The notes below the pieces were generated by a model. It ran no database searches. It saw only the letters and a program-made list of their open reading frames with translations, and was not told where the DNA came from. This document shows, one piece after another, positions 54,166 through 63,868 of a DNA stretch of 64,000 nucleotides (the stretch's first letter is position 1; each line of letters opens with the position of its first letter). The stretch comes from Cytophagaceae bacterium. Lineage in GTDB: Bacteria > Bacteroidota > Bacteroidia > Cytophagales > Flexibacteraceae. Position numbers and translations under genes: made by a program. Location of the stretch: NCBI GenBank assembly GCA_027490155.1, contig JAIXYP010000045.1:62001-126000 (forward strand), given 5' to 3'.

Positions 54166-54918
54166 TTACCACTCGGCGTGGGGGTCTAGTTTGAAGACTT
54201 CGCTCATTTCCTCAAGCAGCGGCTCTAGGAATTGAGTATGCTCTCCCATGCGTCCTCCATATACTGGTGACAGGATTCTGACGTCGGGAAGCTCAAGTTG
54301 AGTCAGGTTGATGACTTCGGTAATTTTTACAAGCCAGCGTTCTTGCAACTCTTGCTCGCCAATAAAGACACCTGAGGCGACTAGGATATCCTCATACGGA
54401 GAAGGCTCAAAGATGCCGAGTGCAAAAGGCATGGCATAATTCAGGGCTATTTGCATCCGTTCTATAGCATCCTCGTTGGCATTGCCAAGGCGTTTGAGCC
54501 ATGTGCGGGCGTGCATGGCGTGGTACTTGATCTCGCCATAATACTTGTTGGCAAGGTCCGAAAGCGGTTTGTAGCTCGAGCTGCGCAAGGCATCAAAACG
54601 AACCAACTCGGCTAGGTCGAACAGGAAATGACGGACAAGCGAGAAATCATACTCTCCCACTGGCAGTTGCACAAAGTGTGAGCAGCGGTATTCGGAGGCC
54701 CGACGCATGAATGCAAGGTGATCTGGGTCGCTTTCGCCTAGGTTATTGAGCAGAATATAGAGCTGGCGTGCATGGCCGACTTTGTCTTGGGCGATGGAAG
54801 CAAAAGCAATATCTTCCTCTAGGAGAGGGCCAAGGCCTGTCCACTCGGCGTTGCGATGACCAAGTACTAGTTGGTCGTCGGCCATTTTGAACAGGAGCTC
54901 TTTGAGCGCAGTATGCAT
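54166..54918 (-). CDS. paaC: Phenylacetyl-CoA epoxidase subunit PaaC
   Basis: 250 residues from ATG 54918. PaaC is the non-catalytic ferritin-like partner of PaaA in the PaaABCDE complex that makes the 1,2-epoxide of phenylacetyl-CoA. Diagnostic stretches: KMADDQLVLGHRNAEWTG, LEEDIAFASIAQDKVGHA, PVGEYDFSLVRHFLFD and LNYAMPFALGIFEPSPYED. Like other PaaC proteins it keeps only part of the di-iron ligands. No other paa genes are in the window, which is unusual because paaABCDE normally form an operon. Confidence 0.92.
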   Translation of the reverse strand: MHTALKELLFKMADDQLVLGHRNAEWTGLGPLLEEDIAFASIAQDKVGHARQLYILLNNLGESDPDHLAFMRRASEYRCSHFVQLPVGEYDFSLVRHFLFDLAELVRFDALRSSSYKPLSDLANKYYGEIKYHAMHARTWLKRLGNANEDAIERMQIALNYAMPFALGIFEPSPYEDILVASGVFIGEQELQERWLVKITEVINLTQLELPDVRILSPVYGGRMGEHTQFLEPLLEEMSEVFKLDPHAEW

Positions 54919-55165
54919 GGTATGTCGGTGTTGTGCTGGTGTAATGCCCAGAAGGCTAGGAGCGTTGCGCAAGATACATTGGCCTAATCAATAATCATTG
55001 TGCTAAGACAAGGATAGCACCAGTTGAAAAGTAGGACAAACTACGGCAAAGCCCCCGTAACCATCAGGTTCGATATCGAGTCAAACCTTACATCTGCCAT
55101 AAAGGTTTCGCAAATGCACTAGGCCATGCTATCAGATTCCCTTATTGATAGGTAATTGTACTTAT

Positions 55166-55393
55166 TTACATCCGGACGGAGACCCAAGCACCAAAACCAT
55201 GGCCTAAGAGGTGCTGCTTTTTCAGAAGTTCTGGCCCGCTTTTCGGCAGGTGATGCGCCTGTTGTTTGCGGTCGGGCTGACGTAGACCAATCTGCGTCAG
55301 TAGCAATAAACAGAGGCCTAGGCTACCGATAAGCAGCATCATCAAGGGGATGTAGTCCTCGGTCAGGTTATGGTCTTTAGGGATCAGTTTCAT
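55166..55393 (-). CDS. Small single-pass membrane protein
   Basis: 75 residues from ATG 55393: MKLIPKDHNLTEDY, a 20-residue hydrophobic helix (residues about 17-37), then a basic tail (LRQPDRKQQAHHLPK). A longer start at 55438 is possible. Codon use is ordinary. It lies about 210 bases after the end of the PspC gene, on the same strand. No family recognised. Confidence 0.45.
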   Translation of the reverse strand: MKLIPKDHNLTEDYIPLMMLLIGSLGLCLLLLTQIGLRQPDRKQQAHHLPKSGPELLKKQHLLGHGFGAWVSVRM

Positions 55394-55602
55394 GGGCTGG
55401 TTGGGTCCTTTAGTGGGGTTTTGTGGGAATGGTACCACGCAGGGAATTTTGATTGGGTCGGTAGAGCGATTTGCAGTGCATTTTCCTTACCACAGTTGAC
55501 AGGAAGCCTGGACCTTTGGCCATTTGGGGCTACTTGGTGCAAAGGGCTACCTGCCAATCTGCTTGCGTAAGGTTTAGGTGCGGAGACGGCAATTGTCTGC
55601 TG

Positions 55603-57528
55603 TTATTGGTCCTCGTCCGTCTCCTCTTCTTGTTCAGGATCTTCGAAATAGTAATTGCCGTTTTCGTTCTGAAGGCTTTGGCGTTCCATCCGCTTCTGGG
55701 ATTTGCTGTCTAGGTACCAAAGTGTGTCTCCCTTGAATTTGAAAACACCGTTATGGAGCCTACGGTAGCTATCATAACCTTCCCAATAGATGTTATTGAG
55801 GTTGGTCGTGAATTTTTTGTCGATCGTGAACTGGGTGCTATGTGGCAACAAGACCTTGACCTTGAGGTGCTGACCGCGGTATGGCGTTTTGTCTTCAAGC
55901 TCAAATCGACCATCGATGTATAAGGTTGAGTCCGTGAGGCTGACTTTATGTTTGATCTGGTTGGCTAGGGCCGTTGCCTGTTCGTCGGTTTTGCCGTTGG
56001 ACTCATACGTCCTGATGATCACGATGCTGTCCCCAGTGGTGGTTTCGACCTCTAGGCCAACACTACTCCAGTCATGATCTTGATCTGAAAGGCCCATCTC
56101 GATTTGGAGATTCTTGGCATTTGTGCCTAGGGTGGTGGTGCGCTCTACACTACTTTCTTCGTGGAACAAATAGGCAAAGTTCAGCGCTTCGATCGTGACC
56201 CAGCCGATACTCAGGACCCAGAGGCCCAGTAGAGTTAGGGTGGCAAACATCGGTAGTTTTGGCCGGCCAAAGATCAAGCGCAGGGCCAACAAAAAGGCCA
56301 GCAACAGTGGCAAGAAAGCAACGATTGAAACTGAGGTAATTAGGCCCGTCGGGATCGAATCCATGATGGATGATACCGGGAAGTCCTCGATGTGCAGGAT
56401 GGTGGTCCAGTCGATGATATGGGTAGCAGCCATGACGGCCAAGAACAAGGCAAACATCAGGGACAAGATCGCGATGAGCAGAATGAGCCCCACTAGGATG
56501 CCGATGCCGCGTAAGATGGCGCCCGCTATCGGTGCCAAACCTGTCAAGACGGTACCAATCAGCCGAAATGGTAGCAGGATTAACTTGGTGAGGCCGTTCT
56601 CGATGTCGCCATTTTCGGGCTGGAGGTTACGCTTAACGGTGTCTTCGATAGAGGCTAGGTTGATGGGGGTACCCGTCATTTTCATTTCGTCGGTCAGGGT
56701 GGTGGCTAGTGGAGTAACTGCCCAAAGGACCACATACACCCAAAATCCGATTCCGAACGCGAAGAAGGAGACGATGGCTAGCAACCGAACAACACTAACA
56801 TCAATGCCAAAGTACTGGGCCAAACCACCGCAAACCCCAGCAATCGCTTTATTCTTGTTGCTGCGGAACAGTTTGCGCACGGTCCGGAGCTCGTCCTGAT
56901 AAACGGCAGGCATCGAAACCCAAAGGGCGACATACAACAACAAGATGGTAACGGGGATAAAGGGTAGCCACCCAAAGCCGAAGAACAAGGCCAAGAAACC
57001 CAACCTGACCCAAACTGCCGAAATGTTGAGGTACTGTGCAAGGCCTGCACAAACGCCACCCAGCATCTTGAGCTTGAGGTTCCGGCGGAGACCGGGGGGC
57101 TTTTTGTCATCGTCTAGGTGCTCAGCATCAGGCGGGATATTGCCAGTGGAGGGCGGTGTGCCAGTGCCGAAGCTGCGGGCATATCCTTGGCCATTAGCTT
57201 GTCCACTAGCCTGTCCTGCGGTTTGTTGCGGATTATTGAACCCAGCATTGTCATTCTCGGCTTCGTCAGCTGCAAAGTCAGCTACAGAACCCATGGTGGC
57301 TACGATGGCGGCTACGTCCTCTTGGGTGATGGACTCTAGGCGGTCTGGGTGACGGCTGATGAAGAGCTCGGCGATACGGGTCTCGATGTCGGACAGGATT
57401 TCGCGGCTGTCCTCATAGGTCGAAAAGTACTTGTGGACTTGGTCTAGGTACTGGCGCAGTTGGTCAAATCCATCTTCTTCTATCTGGAAGAGCACCCCGC
57501 CTATGGTAATACTGATAGTCTTTTTCAT
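55603..57528 (-). CDS. Membrane protein with two PspC domains
   Basis: 641 residues from ATG 57528 (a GTG at 57552 is also possible). An N-terminal small domain (ITIGGVLFQIEEDG, YLDQVHKYF) is typical of this Bacteroidota family. An Asn/Gln/Gly-rich linker (residues 90-145) and two PspC units follow, at about 150-206 (GGVCAGLAQYLNI) and 222-274 (AGVCGGLAQYFGI). Four or more membrane helices and a C-terminal soluble beta-rich domain complete the protein. PspC proteins take part in the envelope-stress (phage-shock) response. It is preceded by a PadR gene and probably in one operon with it. Confidence 0.88.
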   Translation of the reverse strand: MKKTISITIGGVLFQIEEDGFDQLRQYLDQVHKYFSTYEDSREILSDIETRIAELFISRHPDRLESITQEDVAAIVATMGSVADFAADEAENDNAGFNNPQQTAGQASGQANGQGYARSFGTGTPPSTGNIPPDAEHLDDDKKPPGLRRNLKLKMLGGVCAGLAQYLNISAVWVRLGFLALFFGFGWLPFIPVTILLLYVALWVSMPAVYQDELRTVRKLFRSNKNKAIAGVCGGLAQYFGIDVSVVRLLAIVSFFAFGIGFWVYVVLWAVTPLATTLTDEMKMTGTPINLASIEDTVKRNLQPENGDIENGLTKLILLPFRLIGTVLTGLAPIAGAILRGIGILVGLILLIAILSLMFALFLAVMAATHIIDWTTILHIEDFPVSSIMDSIPTGLITSVSIVAFLPLLLAFLLALRLIFGRPKLPMFATLTLLGLWVLSIGWVTIEALNFAYLFHEESSVERTTTLGTNAKNLQIEMGLSDQDHDWSSVGLEVETTTGDSIVIIRTYESNGKTDEQATALANQIKHKVSLTDSTLYIDGRFELEDKTPYRGQHLKVKVLLPHSTQFTIDKKFTTNLNNIYWEGYDSYRRLHNGVFKFKGDTLWYLDSKSQKRMERQSLQNENGNYYFEDPEQEEETDEDQ

Positions 57529-57607
57529 GATCTCGTTAGTTTGTGTTGCCACCTTGGCCGGTTGGGCACTTCAGGGGTAGCATACAGGTAAAGGAGGTGG
57601 GGTTGGA

Positions 57608-58129
57608 TTAGCTAAGCTGAGGTGGGGTGCTGGGTTGGTCTGGCTGATCAGAGGGTTGGTCGGTCTCTGGATCTTGTTGCGATGCGGTCGGTAGGTCTGG
57701 TGGCAATGCCTGTGCCTGATCAGAATGTAGGTCTGGCGGCAGATCGGACGCTGTGGCGTTGGTTGTCATGCCTGGGCCTTGGGCACCATGATCAGTGGGG
57801 GATTTGTCCCCGACGATTTGGCTTACAGCTTGTTTGATTTCTTGCCAGGTTTGGTCCAGCAGGGCAAGCATATCATTGCCGGAGGTCGTGAGGGTGTAGT
57901 ATTTGCGTGGAGGTCCATAAGCCGACTCCACCCACTTATACTCTAGCCAGCCTGCGTTCTTGAGGCGTGTCAGTAGCGGATATAAGGTACCCTCGACCAC
58001 CACCATACGGGCGCTGGTCAGCTCGGCAATGAGGTCCGAGGTATAAATCTCGCCGCGGCTGATGATGTGGAGCACACAGTATTCGAGTATGCCCTTCTTC
58101 ATCTGCACGTTCGTGTTTTCTACGTTCAT
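57608..58129 (-). CDS. PadR-family transcriptional regulator
   Basis: 173 residues. Winged helix at residues 10-105: MKKGILEYCVLHIISRGEIY, SDLIAELTSARMVVVEGTLY, PLLTRLKNAGWLEYKW and GPPRKYYTLTTSG, the classic PadR pattern. The last 65 residues are a low-complexity Asp/Pro/Gln/Ser tail, unusual for PadR, where a helical dimerisation tail is common. Such PadR-PspC pairs are frequent in Bacteroidota; the regulator probably represses this operon. Confidence 0.9.
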   Translation of the reverse strand: MNVENTNVQMKKGILEYCVLHIISRGEIYTSDLIAELTSARMVVVEGTLYPLLTRLKNAGWLEYKWVESAYGPPRKYYTLTTSGNDMLALLDQTWQEIKQAVSQIVGDKSPTDHGAQGPGMTTNATASDLPPDLHSDQAQALPPDLPTASQQDPETDQPSDQPDQPSTPPQLS

Positions 58130-58760
58130 AATGGTGTGGCGTCAAGTTGACAATGGTGACAAATGGGATAACTAGTCATCTGGTGGGCAGTGTGGCCTTT
58201 ATTAAGGACCTGCTATAAGGTGGAGGTAGGGGACCGAATCTGGGGCCGCTAACCTATGGCCTAATAGCTGGTGATGGACAGTACATGGCTTAGCCCGCTA
58301 CAAATGTACGACAGGTACTATACAATGCAAGGTACCTATCTGCATTTTGTATGAACGGTGAGATTTTGGGGGCCGGTGGTTGCTGGGGTGGGGCGAGGGT
58401 GGATTCTGATTACCCGTGTTTTTTTGCCTAAATCCTAGGTACGTGGGCAACCATCCGTTTACTAGTTCTGTCTAGTAGATGGAGTGCCGACGGCGGATCT
58501 GTTAGAATTGGTCAGGATGGTCTTACCTAGCCTGTAGTCGCTTGGGTGATTTTGCTGCAACCATGCCCCCATTGGCCAAGTTTAAATTACCTATATCTGA
58601 TTGATAAACAGTTGTATAGGCAAAAGGTAGGCTATCGGCTCATTCTCTAGTCCAGGTTTGATGGCTACTAGGTCATCCCTTAACCCTAAGGTGGACTGGT
58701 TTTATTTATTGTGATAGTAGTCCGAAACAGTGCTTGCGTATTCCTTAAACTTGGTTTTTT
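58130..58760. other. Divergent intergenic region with an inverted repeat
   Basis: 630 bases between padR and the T9SS cargo gene, with no gene that I trust. TACAATGCA (58321-58329) faces TGCATTTTGTA (58341-58351), an imperfect inverted repeat about 190 bases upstream of the padR start. GGTAC occurs twice nearby (58314 and 58331). It could be an operator, though it is far from padR. Confidence 0.35.
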
Positions 58761-60782
58761 ATGAGGAAAATATCCCTAACGTCGACATTGAGACGCCATT
58801 ATGAGGTGCCTTTTGGGCACTACTGCAGACCAGCAAGAAGTTATGTGCCTCTTTTGTTAATGTTGGTGTTCGGCTGGGTTTTCCTTTTGAGTGGCTCGTC
58901 CTTTGCCGCCTATCCTTTGGCCAACGCATCCACGGTTTTTGTCCGGCAGGAGACGAATGACTTGGTGCCTGAAATGCTTGCAACATGGATTACGAAGACA
59001 ACGGATTCTGGCAAAGCAAGGCCTCAGGTCTTGAGGTTGGTTAGTGATTGTATGTTGAACCGTCAAGGAGCGCCGATTATGGATACCATCACCCACTGCA
59101 AAGGCTGGGGTAACCTTGCCTTAACTGGATTACCTGCTGGTGGGGGTTGGTCCGGACCGTTTGTTAGCAATGGGGTGTTTAATCCTGCTTCTGCCAACTA
59201 CGGACAGGCTTATACGCTTACTTATACTGTGGCCTTGAACGGTGTCAACTGCACAACTACTAAAGTGGTGACGATCTCTAACGATTGCGAATATTGCGCC
59301 CTAGCCCCTAGTACCTTGCTTGGCGCTCCTAATACGATCACGACGATTAGCACCCCAACTACGCTCTCAGGCAATGTCATGGTCAAGGGCCCGATTGTGG
59401 TAACCTCGGCCCTCACGCTGGCCCCGAACACGACGGTTGTCTTTGTGCCCAATGTCGCTACCGATCCTGGGATCACATCTAGCACCCTCTGTAACCTCAA
59501 GACGACACCGTCTAACTATGCCTTCCTCTACATCACCCAAACCGGTAGCCTGACTGCCACCAAGGCGGTGCTACGGGCTGCGGCTCCGGGTTGCGGTAAC
59601 CTAGAGTGGCAAGGCCTGCTGTTGGAAAGTGGCGGCACGATCAACCTCAATGGGGCTGCCGCCGAGGACATTGTAATTGCGAATGCGGCTGAGTATGGTA
59701 TACGCCTCTTGGATTGCGGCTCTACAACCAGCAATGGCGGCCTGACGCTGAACTACGTCTCGATGCGGGAAACACCGCTAGGTAGCAGCAACCTCACCAC
59801 GAACCCAGCTAGCACCAAGGTCTATAAGTTTGGGGGCTCTAGGGCAGCCGTGGCCATCAATAATTGCCGCTTTGAATGGGGCCATGGCATACGGATTACG
59901 AGCCCGCATTCAGGAATTACCAATGTGTTCAATACCCGATTTATTGACAACGGCACGGCCATTGTGCTGGCTCAAGGCCCTGTCCGTGCCTCTGGGTTTA
60001 ACATAGTCATGATAGAGGTAAAAGCTAATCTATTTGAGAACTGCAAGAGTGAATGCCTTAAATTGGAAAGCTCCATACCATCTAATCTTTTTCTTGAATG
60101 TAACGCATTTACAACTGGTGAAATACCTGTTGGTCAAACAAGATATGGCGTTCGAATCACCTCTACTGGGACAGTTCGTGACCTTGGATCTATAGATGTC
60201 CAAAGTGTCGTCAATCCTCCTGGTGGCAATGCCTGGCCAATTGCGAATTGGAGTACAACACCAAAAGTATCGCCTAGTGGTTGGGTAAGTCTAGTGAACG
60301 AGAATTTGACTTCGCCTGCTTCAGTGATTAGATACCATAGATTTGCAAACGAAGAACTTGGCGATACTAGTTATTTAGGGTGGGATCTTGCAGCAGTATC
60401 TGCCAACCTATATACTGGGAGTGGCACTCCACCAGTTGGTTCTGTACAAGGTTGCCAAAACTCGTTTGTATCAAACGGCCCGTATTTCTTGCGGATGGCA
60501 GCCCCAATTACTGACCTAGAGGTAGTTAAGCAAATGAAGAGGGTGCGTGTTTATCCGAATCCATTTTCTGATAACCTCACAATAAAAGTTGGACAAGACT
60601 GCAACGTCAGCATTTTCGACCTAAATGGTCGTGAAATGGTTCCGTCTTGGGAAAGAATTTCTGAAACAGAAATCTCTATTTCATCTGACGACCTCACAAA
60701 GCTAAAGTCTGGCATTTTTGTTTTCCGCATTTTTGATAAGACCTCTAACACCTATCACTATGAAAGAGTTGTTAAAGAGTAG
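58761..60782 (+). CDS. T9SS-secreted protein with beta-helix-like repeats
   Basis: 673 residues from ATG 58761, signal peptide at residues about 28-50 (LLLMLVFGWVFLLSGSSFA). A short Ig-like segment (TLTYTVALNGVNCTTTKVVT) precedes a long region of the right-handed parallel beta-helix type, with short strands and Asn/Gly turns (NLEWQGLLLESGGTINLN, GIRITSPHSGITNVFNTRFI, RFIDNGTAIVLAQG). It ends in a T9SS tail (RVYPNPFSDNLTIKV, LKSGIFVFRIF). From about 60000 the DNA becomes more AT-rich than the first half, a mosaic look. The next gene overlaps its end. Confidence 0.85.
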   Translation: MRKISLTSTLRRHYEVPFGHYCRPARSYVPLLLMLVFGWVFLLSGSSFAAYPLANASTVFVRQETNDLVPEMLATWITKTTDSGKARPQVLRLVSDCMLNRQGAPIMDTITHCKGWGNLALTGLPAGGGWSGPFVSNGVFNPASANYGQAYTLTYTVALNGVNCTTTKVVTISNDCEYCALAPSTLLGAPNTITTISTPTTLSGNVMVKGPIVVTSALTLAPNTTVVFVPNVATDPGITSSTLCNLKTTPSNYAFLYITQTGSLTATKAVLRAAAPGCGNLEWQGLLLESGGTINLNGAAAEDIVIANAAEYGIRLLDCGSTTSNGGLTLNYVSMRETPLGSSNLTTNPASTKVYKFGGSRAAVAINNCRFEWGHGIRITSPHSGITNVFNTRFIDNGTAIVLAQGPVRASGFNIVMIEVKANLFENCKSECLKLESSIPSNLFLECNAFTTGEIPVGQTRYGVRITSTGTVRDLGSIDVQSVVNPPGGNAWPIANWSTTPKVSPSGWVSLVNENLTSPASVIRYHRFANEELGDTSYLGWDLAAVSANLYTGSGTPPVGSVQGCQNSFVSNGPYFLRMAAPITDLEVVKQMKRVRVYPNPFSDNLTIKVGQDCNVSIFDLNGREMVPSWERISETEISISSDDLTKLKSGIFVFRIFDKTSNTYHYERVVKE

Positions 60783-62184
60783 CTGGCTGCTTTTCTTAAT
60801 CCTAAACTTGGCCTTTGTTAGCAAGGGCCAAGTTATTTCAGAGAAAAGATTTATCTTTGGTAACGGCGACTATGCCACGAGTGGCACTCTACTACTGGAT
60901 TCTAGTTTTCTAATTTCGTATTCTGATTCAAGGTTTATTTCTAATCTTGGCATCGGTAAAGGTCTTTTAAGGCTGAATAGAAATCTAGATACGCTAAATA
61001 GTTTTGTTTTGCCAGAAAAAGGTAATATCAATCAATTGATACGTTTAGACTCAAGCAAGGTGCTTGCAGTTGGTACTGTTGCCAATAGCAATCAGATTTT
61101 CAAAGGACGTGCTGATTGTTATGACCTGAATTACACTCTCCAGTGGATATTAAATTTAGACTCCCTTAAGGGAACTAATATTATCCAAAGCGCCTGTATC
61201 GATACCAATGGGTTTATTTATATGACAGGCTATCAGGACCTTGATACTGTCCGTGGGTTCAACAGTAGAGTATTCTGCCTACGTATGACCTCTTTTGGGG
61301 TGGTAGATTGGTTTAAGTTTTACGATTGGGGCAGTCCGCTACAGGCGAGCTACAGCATCGCCCAGATGGAGAATGGTAACTTTATGGTTGGCGGCACTAC
61401 AGGTGCACTTATTGTAGGCATGGAGCTGGATGAAAATGGTAATCGTGTGGCACCATTGACCACCTTCTTTACGCCAGACTCATTGTACTATAACACCAAT
61501 ACTATCATTCAACCACTACCAAATTCAAGGTTTTTTGTTCGTGGTATTCAGCAACCTGGCTATGTTTGTTTAGCAATTACCGATCGATTTGGTACCGCGA
61601 TTTGGAGAGAATATGGACGTGGAGGTGTCAGCATACCAATGATCCATGCTTCAGATGGTTCAATTACTATCGGTAGAAGCGATTCAGGAAGTACAAACTA
61701 TCGATTTGAACGTATTCAGAACGATGGAACACTTTTATGGCGTCTTAGTTACCCTAATACAATAAATCAATTATACCGTAATTTTGGTGCGATAATTCCA
61801 TCCTATGAAGGTTGGGGTTTAGCATATGGTAGAAAAGTTGATTATTCGATTGCCAAAACCAGCGTCTTCCTCGCCAAAATCGCCAACGTGGGTTACCCAG
61901 CACCACCGCTAAGTACGCCGCTTAGTGTGCAGGTGCAGGCGGTTTCTGCCTATCCTAATCCTACGGCGGGGGCAGTTGTTTTAGGCATTCCGTCCTTGGT
62001 GGCGGGGCAGGCGTCATCGGTTGTGGTGGATGCCCTCGATATGCGTGGGGTTCGGTACCAGCTGCAAGCTACTAATGACCTTGGCGGCTATCGGCTAGAT
62101 CTTTCGGGCCTTCCTGCTGGTTTGTATCACCTCAGCCTTGTCGTCGGTGGGCAAAGGTATGTGGCACGGGTGGTAAGGGAGTAG
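60760..62184 (+). CDS. T9SS-secreted propeller-like protein
   Basis: 474 residues from ATG 60760, overlapping the previous gene by 23 bases, so translation is probably coupled. Signal peptide LLFLILNLAFVSKGQ. The body resembles quinoprotein/propeller-like surface proteins (LLRLNRNLDTLNSFVLP, LIRLDSSKVLAVGTVANSNQ, GFIYMTGYQDLDTVRGFNSR, MENGNFMVGGTTG). It ends with a T9SS type A tail (VSAYPNPTAGAVVLGI, LPAGLYHLSLVVG). Base composition is AT-rich for the most part up to about 61850, then GC-rich in the T9SS tail. Confidence 0.85.
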   Translation: MKELLKSSWLLFLILNLAFVSKGQVISEKRFIFGNGDYATSGTLLLDSSFLISYSDSRFISNLGIGKGLLRLNRNLDTLNSFVLPEKGNINQLIRLDSSKVLAVGTVANSNQIFKGRADCYDLNYTLQWILNLDSLKGTNIIQSACIDTNGFIYMTGYQDLDTVRGFNSRVFCLRMTSFGVVDWFKFYDWGSPLQASYSIAQMENGNFMVGGTTGALIVGMELDENGNRVAPLTTFFTPDSLYYNTNTIIQPLPNSRFFVRGIQQPGYVCLAITDRFGTAIWREYGRGGVSIPMIHASDGSITIGRSDSGSTNYRFERIQNDGTLLWRLSYPNTINQLYRNFGAIIPSYEGWGLAYGRKVDYSIAKTSVFLAKIANVGYPAPPLSTPLSVQVQAVSAYPNPTAGAVVLGIPSLVAGQASSVVVDALDMRGVRYQLQATNDLGGYRLDLSGLPAGLYHLSLVVGGQRYVARVVRE

Positions 62185-62205
62185 GCAGGTATTAGCTAAC
62201 AAGTA

Positions 62206-63591
62206 CTACCGTTTGATCGGTGCGTCAAGCAGAACGACCATGATTTCTTGGCAAGGTGTCCCATCCTGTAGTTTGAGGCCAAAGCTGCCTTTATAGTCCC
62301 AATTGGCCCAGGGTATGCGGTGGAGCTCGAAAATACGGCGCATATCTTGGTACCACCTAAGGCGGTCGGGCATCGGCGTTTTTTGGTAACAGCCCCACTC
62401 ACCACAATAGAGAGGGAGGTTCATCTTGCGGCTTAGAGCCAGCGGTTTGGCCAACATTTGGTCCAGCGCACGGGCATCCCAGAGTTTGTGGTGTTTTTTC
62501 ATCATCTGGACCACCGTGCTGTCTTGGCCAGTGGTGTCCTCTATGGCGAAGGTGTAGCCAGGGTAGCGCACCCGGCCAGTCCAGCTCCGTTGTGGGACCC
62601 AAGCAGCCTTGTAGTGAGTCAGGAAAAAGGGCTCATAAAAATGAAAACTCAACACGATATGGGGGTCGCCCTCCGGGATCTGGAGTTGGTCAAAAGTCTC
62701 GGTGGCCTGCCACATATTGCTACCAATCACGATCCAGCGGTCTGGCTCCAGTACCCTAATGAACCGATGGAGTTTGGATACGAGGGAATTCCACTGGGCT
62801 GGGTCTGGTGCCACGGGTTCGTTCATGAGCTCGTAGGCCAGCATCGAGTTGGGGTATCCTTTCAGCGCCTCCGACAAATCCCGCCAAAGGATCAGGAGGT
62901 GATTTTGGTCCTGCTCACTTGTCCAGAGGGTGTTGCTTTTGGCATTGAAATAATGGCTACGGATAATATGCAGATCCAGTATCACCTTCATATTACGGGC
63001 CATGCACCAACCGATGGCCTTGTGCATCAGCACGAAGGCGGTATCGTTCCGAACGCCATTCTGATCCCAAAGTTGCTCTTCGTCCACTGGTAGTCGGACG
63101 TGGTCTAGGCCTACGGATTTGATCCAGTCGATGTCAGTTTCTTGCAGAAATTCTTCGCGTTGCTGCCCTCGTTTGGCGGACTGGGATAGCCAGTGGCTGA
63201 GGTTGGTACCTCGCTTTAGGCCATAGTTAAAAGTTAGGGGATCATTAGTGGCGCCACCTGGTTGTAGGCCTTTGGCGCTTGAGGCAGGCAGGCCAAAGCT
63301 GGGGGGTACATAGAGGCCACGTCCCTCTACATGTGGTTGCTGGAACAACTCACCCGTTGCATCCATATTGACCATTTTGGCATACCTACGGGTCTTGGCT
63401 TGGTAGGCTAGGCTACGTTTGCTTGCCTGCTGCTTATATACCTTGGCACTATGCCCCCGCCGATGACTACTGCGTTTATGCCGACGTCGTTGTGCATTGG
63501 CGTCAGGTGCCAGGGCTACGGCGAGCATTAATCCAGCCAAGCAGATGGTCCAGATCATTTGGGGCGAGACCATTGGCCGCCGCATCACCAT
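62206..63591 (-). CDS. Glycoside hydrolase family 5 (cellulase-like) enzyme
   Basis: 461 residues from ATG 63591, placed to give a signal peptide (WTICLAGLMLAVALAPDANA). A strongly basic stretch (RRRHKRSSHRRGHSAK) directly follows the cleavage site. The GH5 TIM barrel begins at KRGTNLSHWL; NEP carries the acid/base Glu258 (AYELMNEPV), and GEWG the nucleophile Glu398 (PLYCGEWGCYQ). VKVILDLHIIRSHYF and FHFYEPFFLTHYKA are typical strands. It hydrolyses beta-linked glucans or mannans. No T9SS tail. Confidence 0.9.
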   Translation of the reverse strand: MVMRRPMVSPQMIWTICLAGLMLAVALAPDANAQRRRHKRSSHRRGHSAKVYKQQASKRSLAYQAKTRRYAKMVNMDATGELFQQPHVEGRGLYVPPSFGLPASSAKGLQPGGATNDPLTFNYGLKRGTNLSHWLSQSAKRGQQREEFLQETDIDWIKSVGLDHVRLPVDEEQLWDQNGVRNDTAFVLMHKAIGWCMARNMKVILDLHIIRSHYFNAKSNTLWTSEQDQNHLLILWRDLSEALKGYPNSMLAYELMNEPVAPDPAQWNSLVSKLHRFIRVLEPDRWIVIGSNMWQATETFDQLQIPEGDPHIVLSFHFYEPFFLTHYKAAWVPQRSWTGRVRYPGYTFAIEDTTGQDSTVVQMMKKHHKLWDARALDQMLAKPLALSRKMNLPLYCGEWGCYQKTPMPDRLRWYQDMRRIFELHRIPWANWDYKGSFGLKLQDGTPCQEIMVVLLDAPIKR

Positions 63592-63868
63592 GCTTGTTGG
63601 TAAGCCTAATGTTAACCCGCTCCGCAACCATCCTGACGGGCCATAAGTAGGCCTTTGCAACCAAGTGGTAGCAATAGGTACAATGCTGGAAACTGAAAAA
63701 CGAGTCTGGCGGGAGTGGCTATTCACTTACTGAGTAGTGGCGTTGGCAGCCATGGCAAATGGGGTGACCATGGTGCAACTATGTCGTCGGAGGTGGAGGT
63801 TTGTAGTGGTGCTTTTGAGGCTACTAAGTAGGAGGTAGGTATTTGTACTTACCTAACTACAAAAATAG

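Noticed and set aside
56195-56899. Long plus-strand frame opposite the PspC gene.
   Set aside because: Basic, Arg/Ser-rich translation typical of an antisense shadow of a membrane-protein gene.
62458-63093. Long plus-strand frame opposite the GH5 gene.
   Set aside because: The GH5 frame carries all catalytic motifs; the opposite frame is a shadow.
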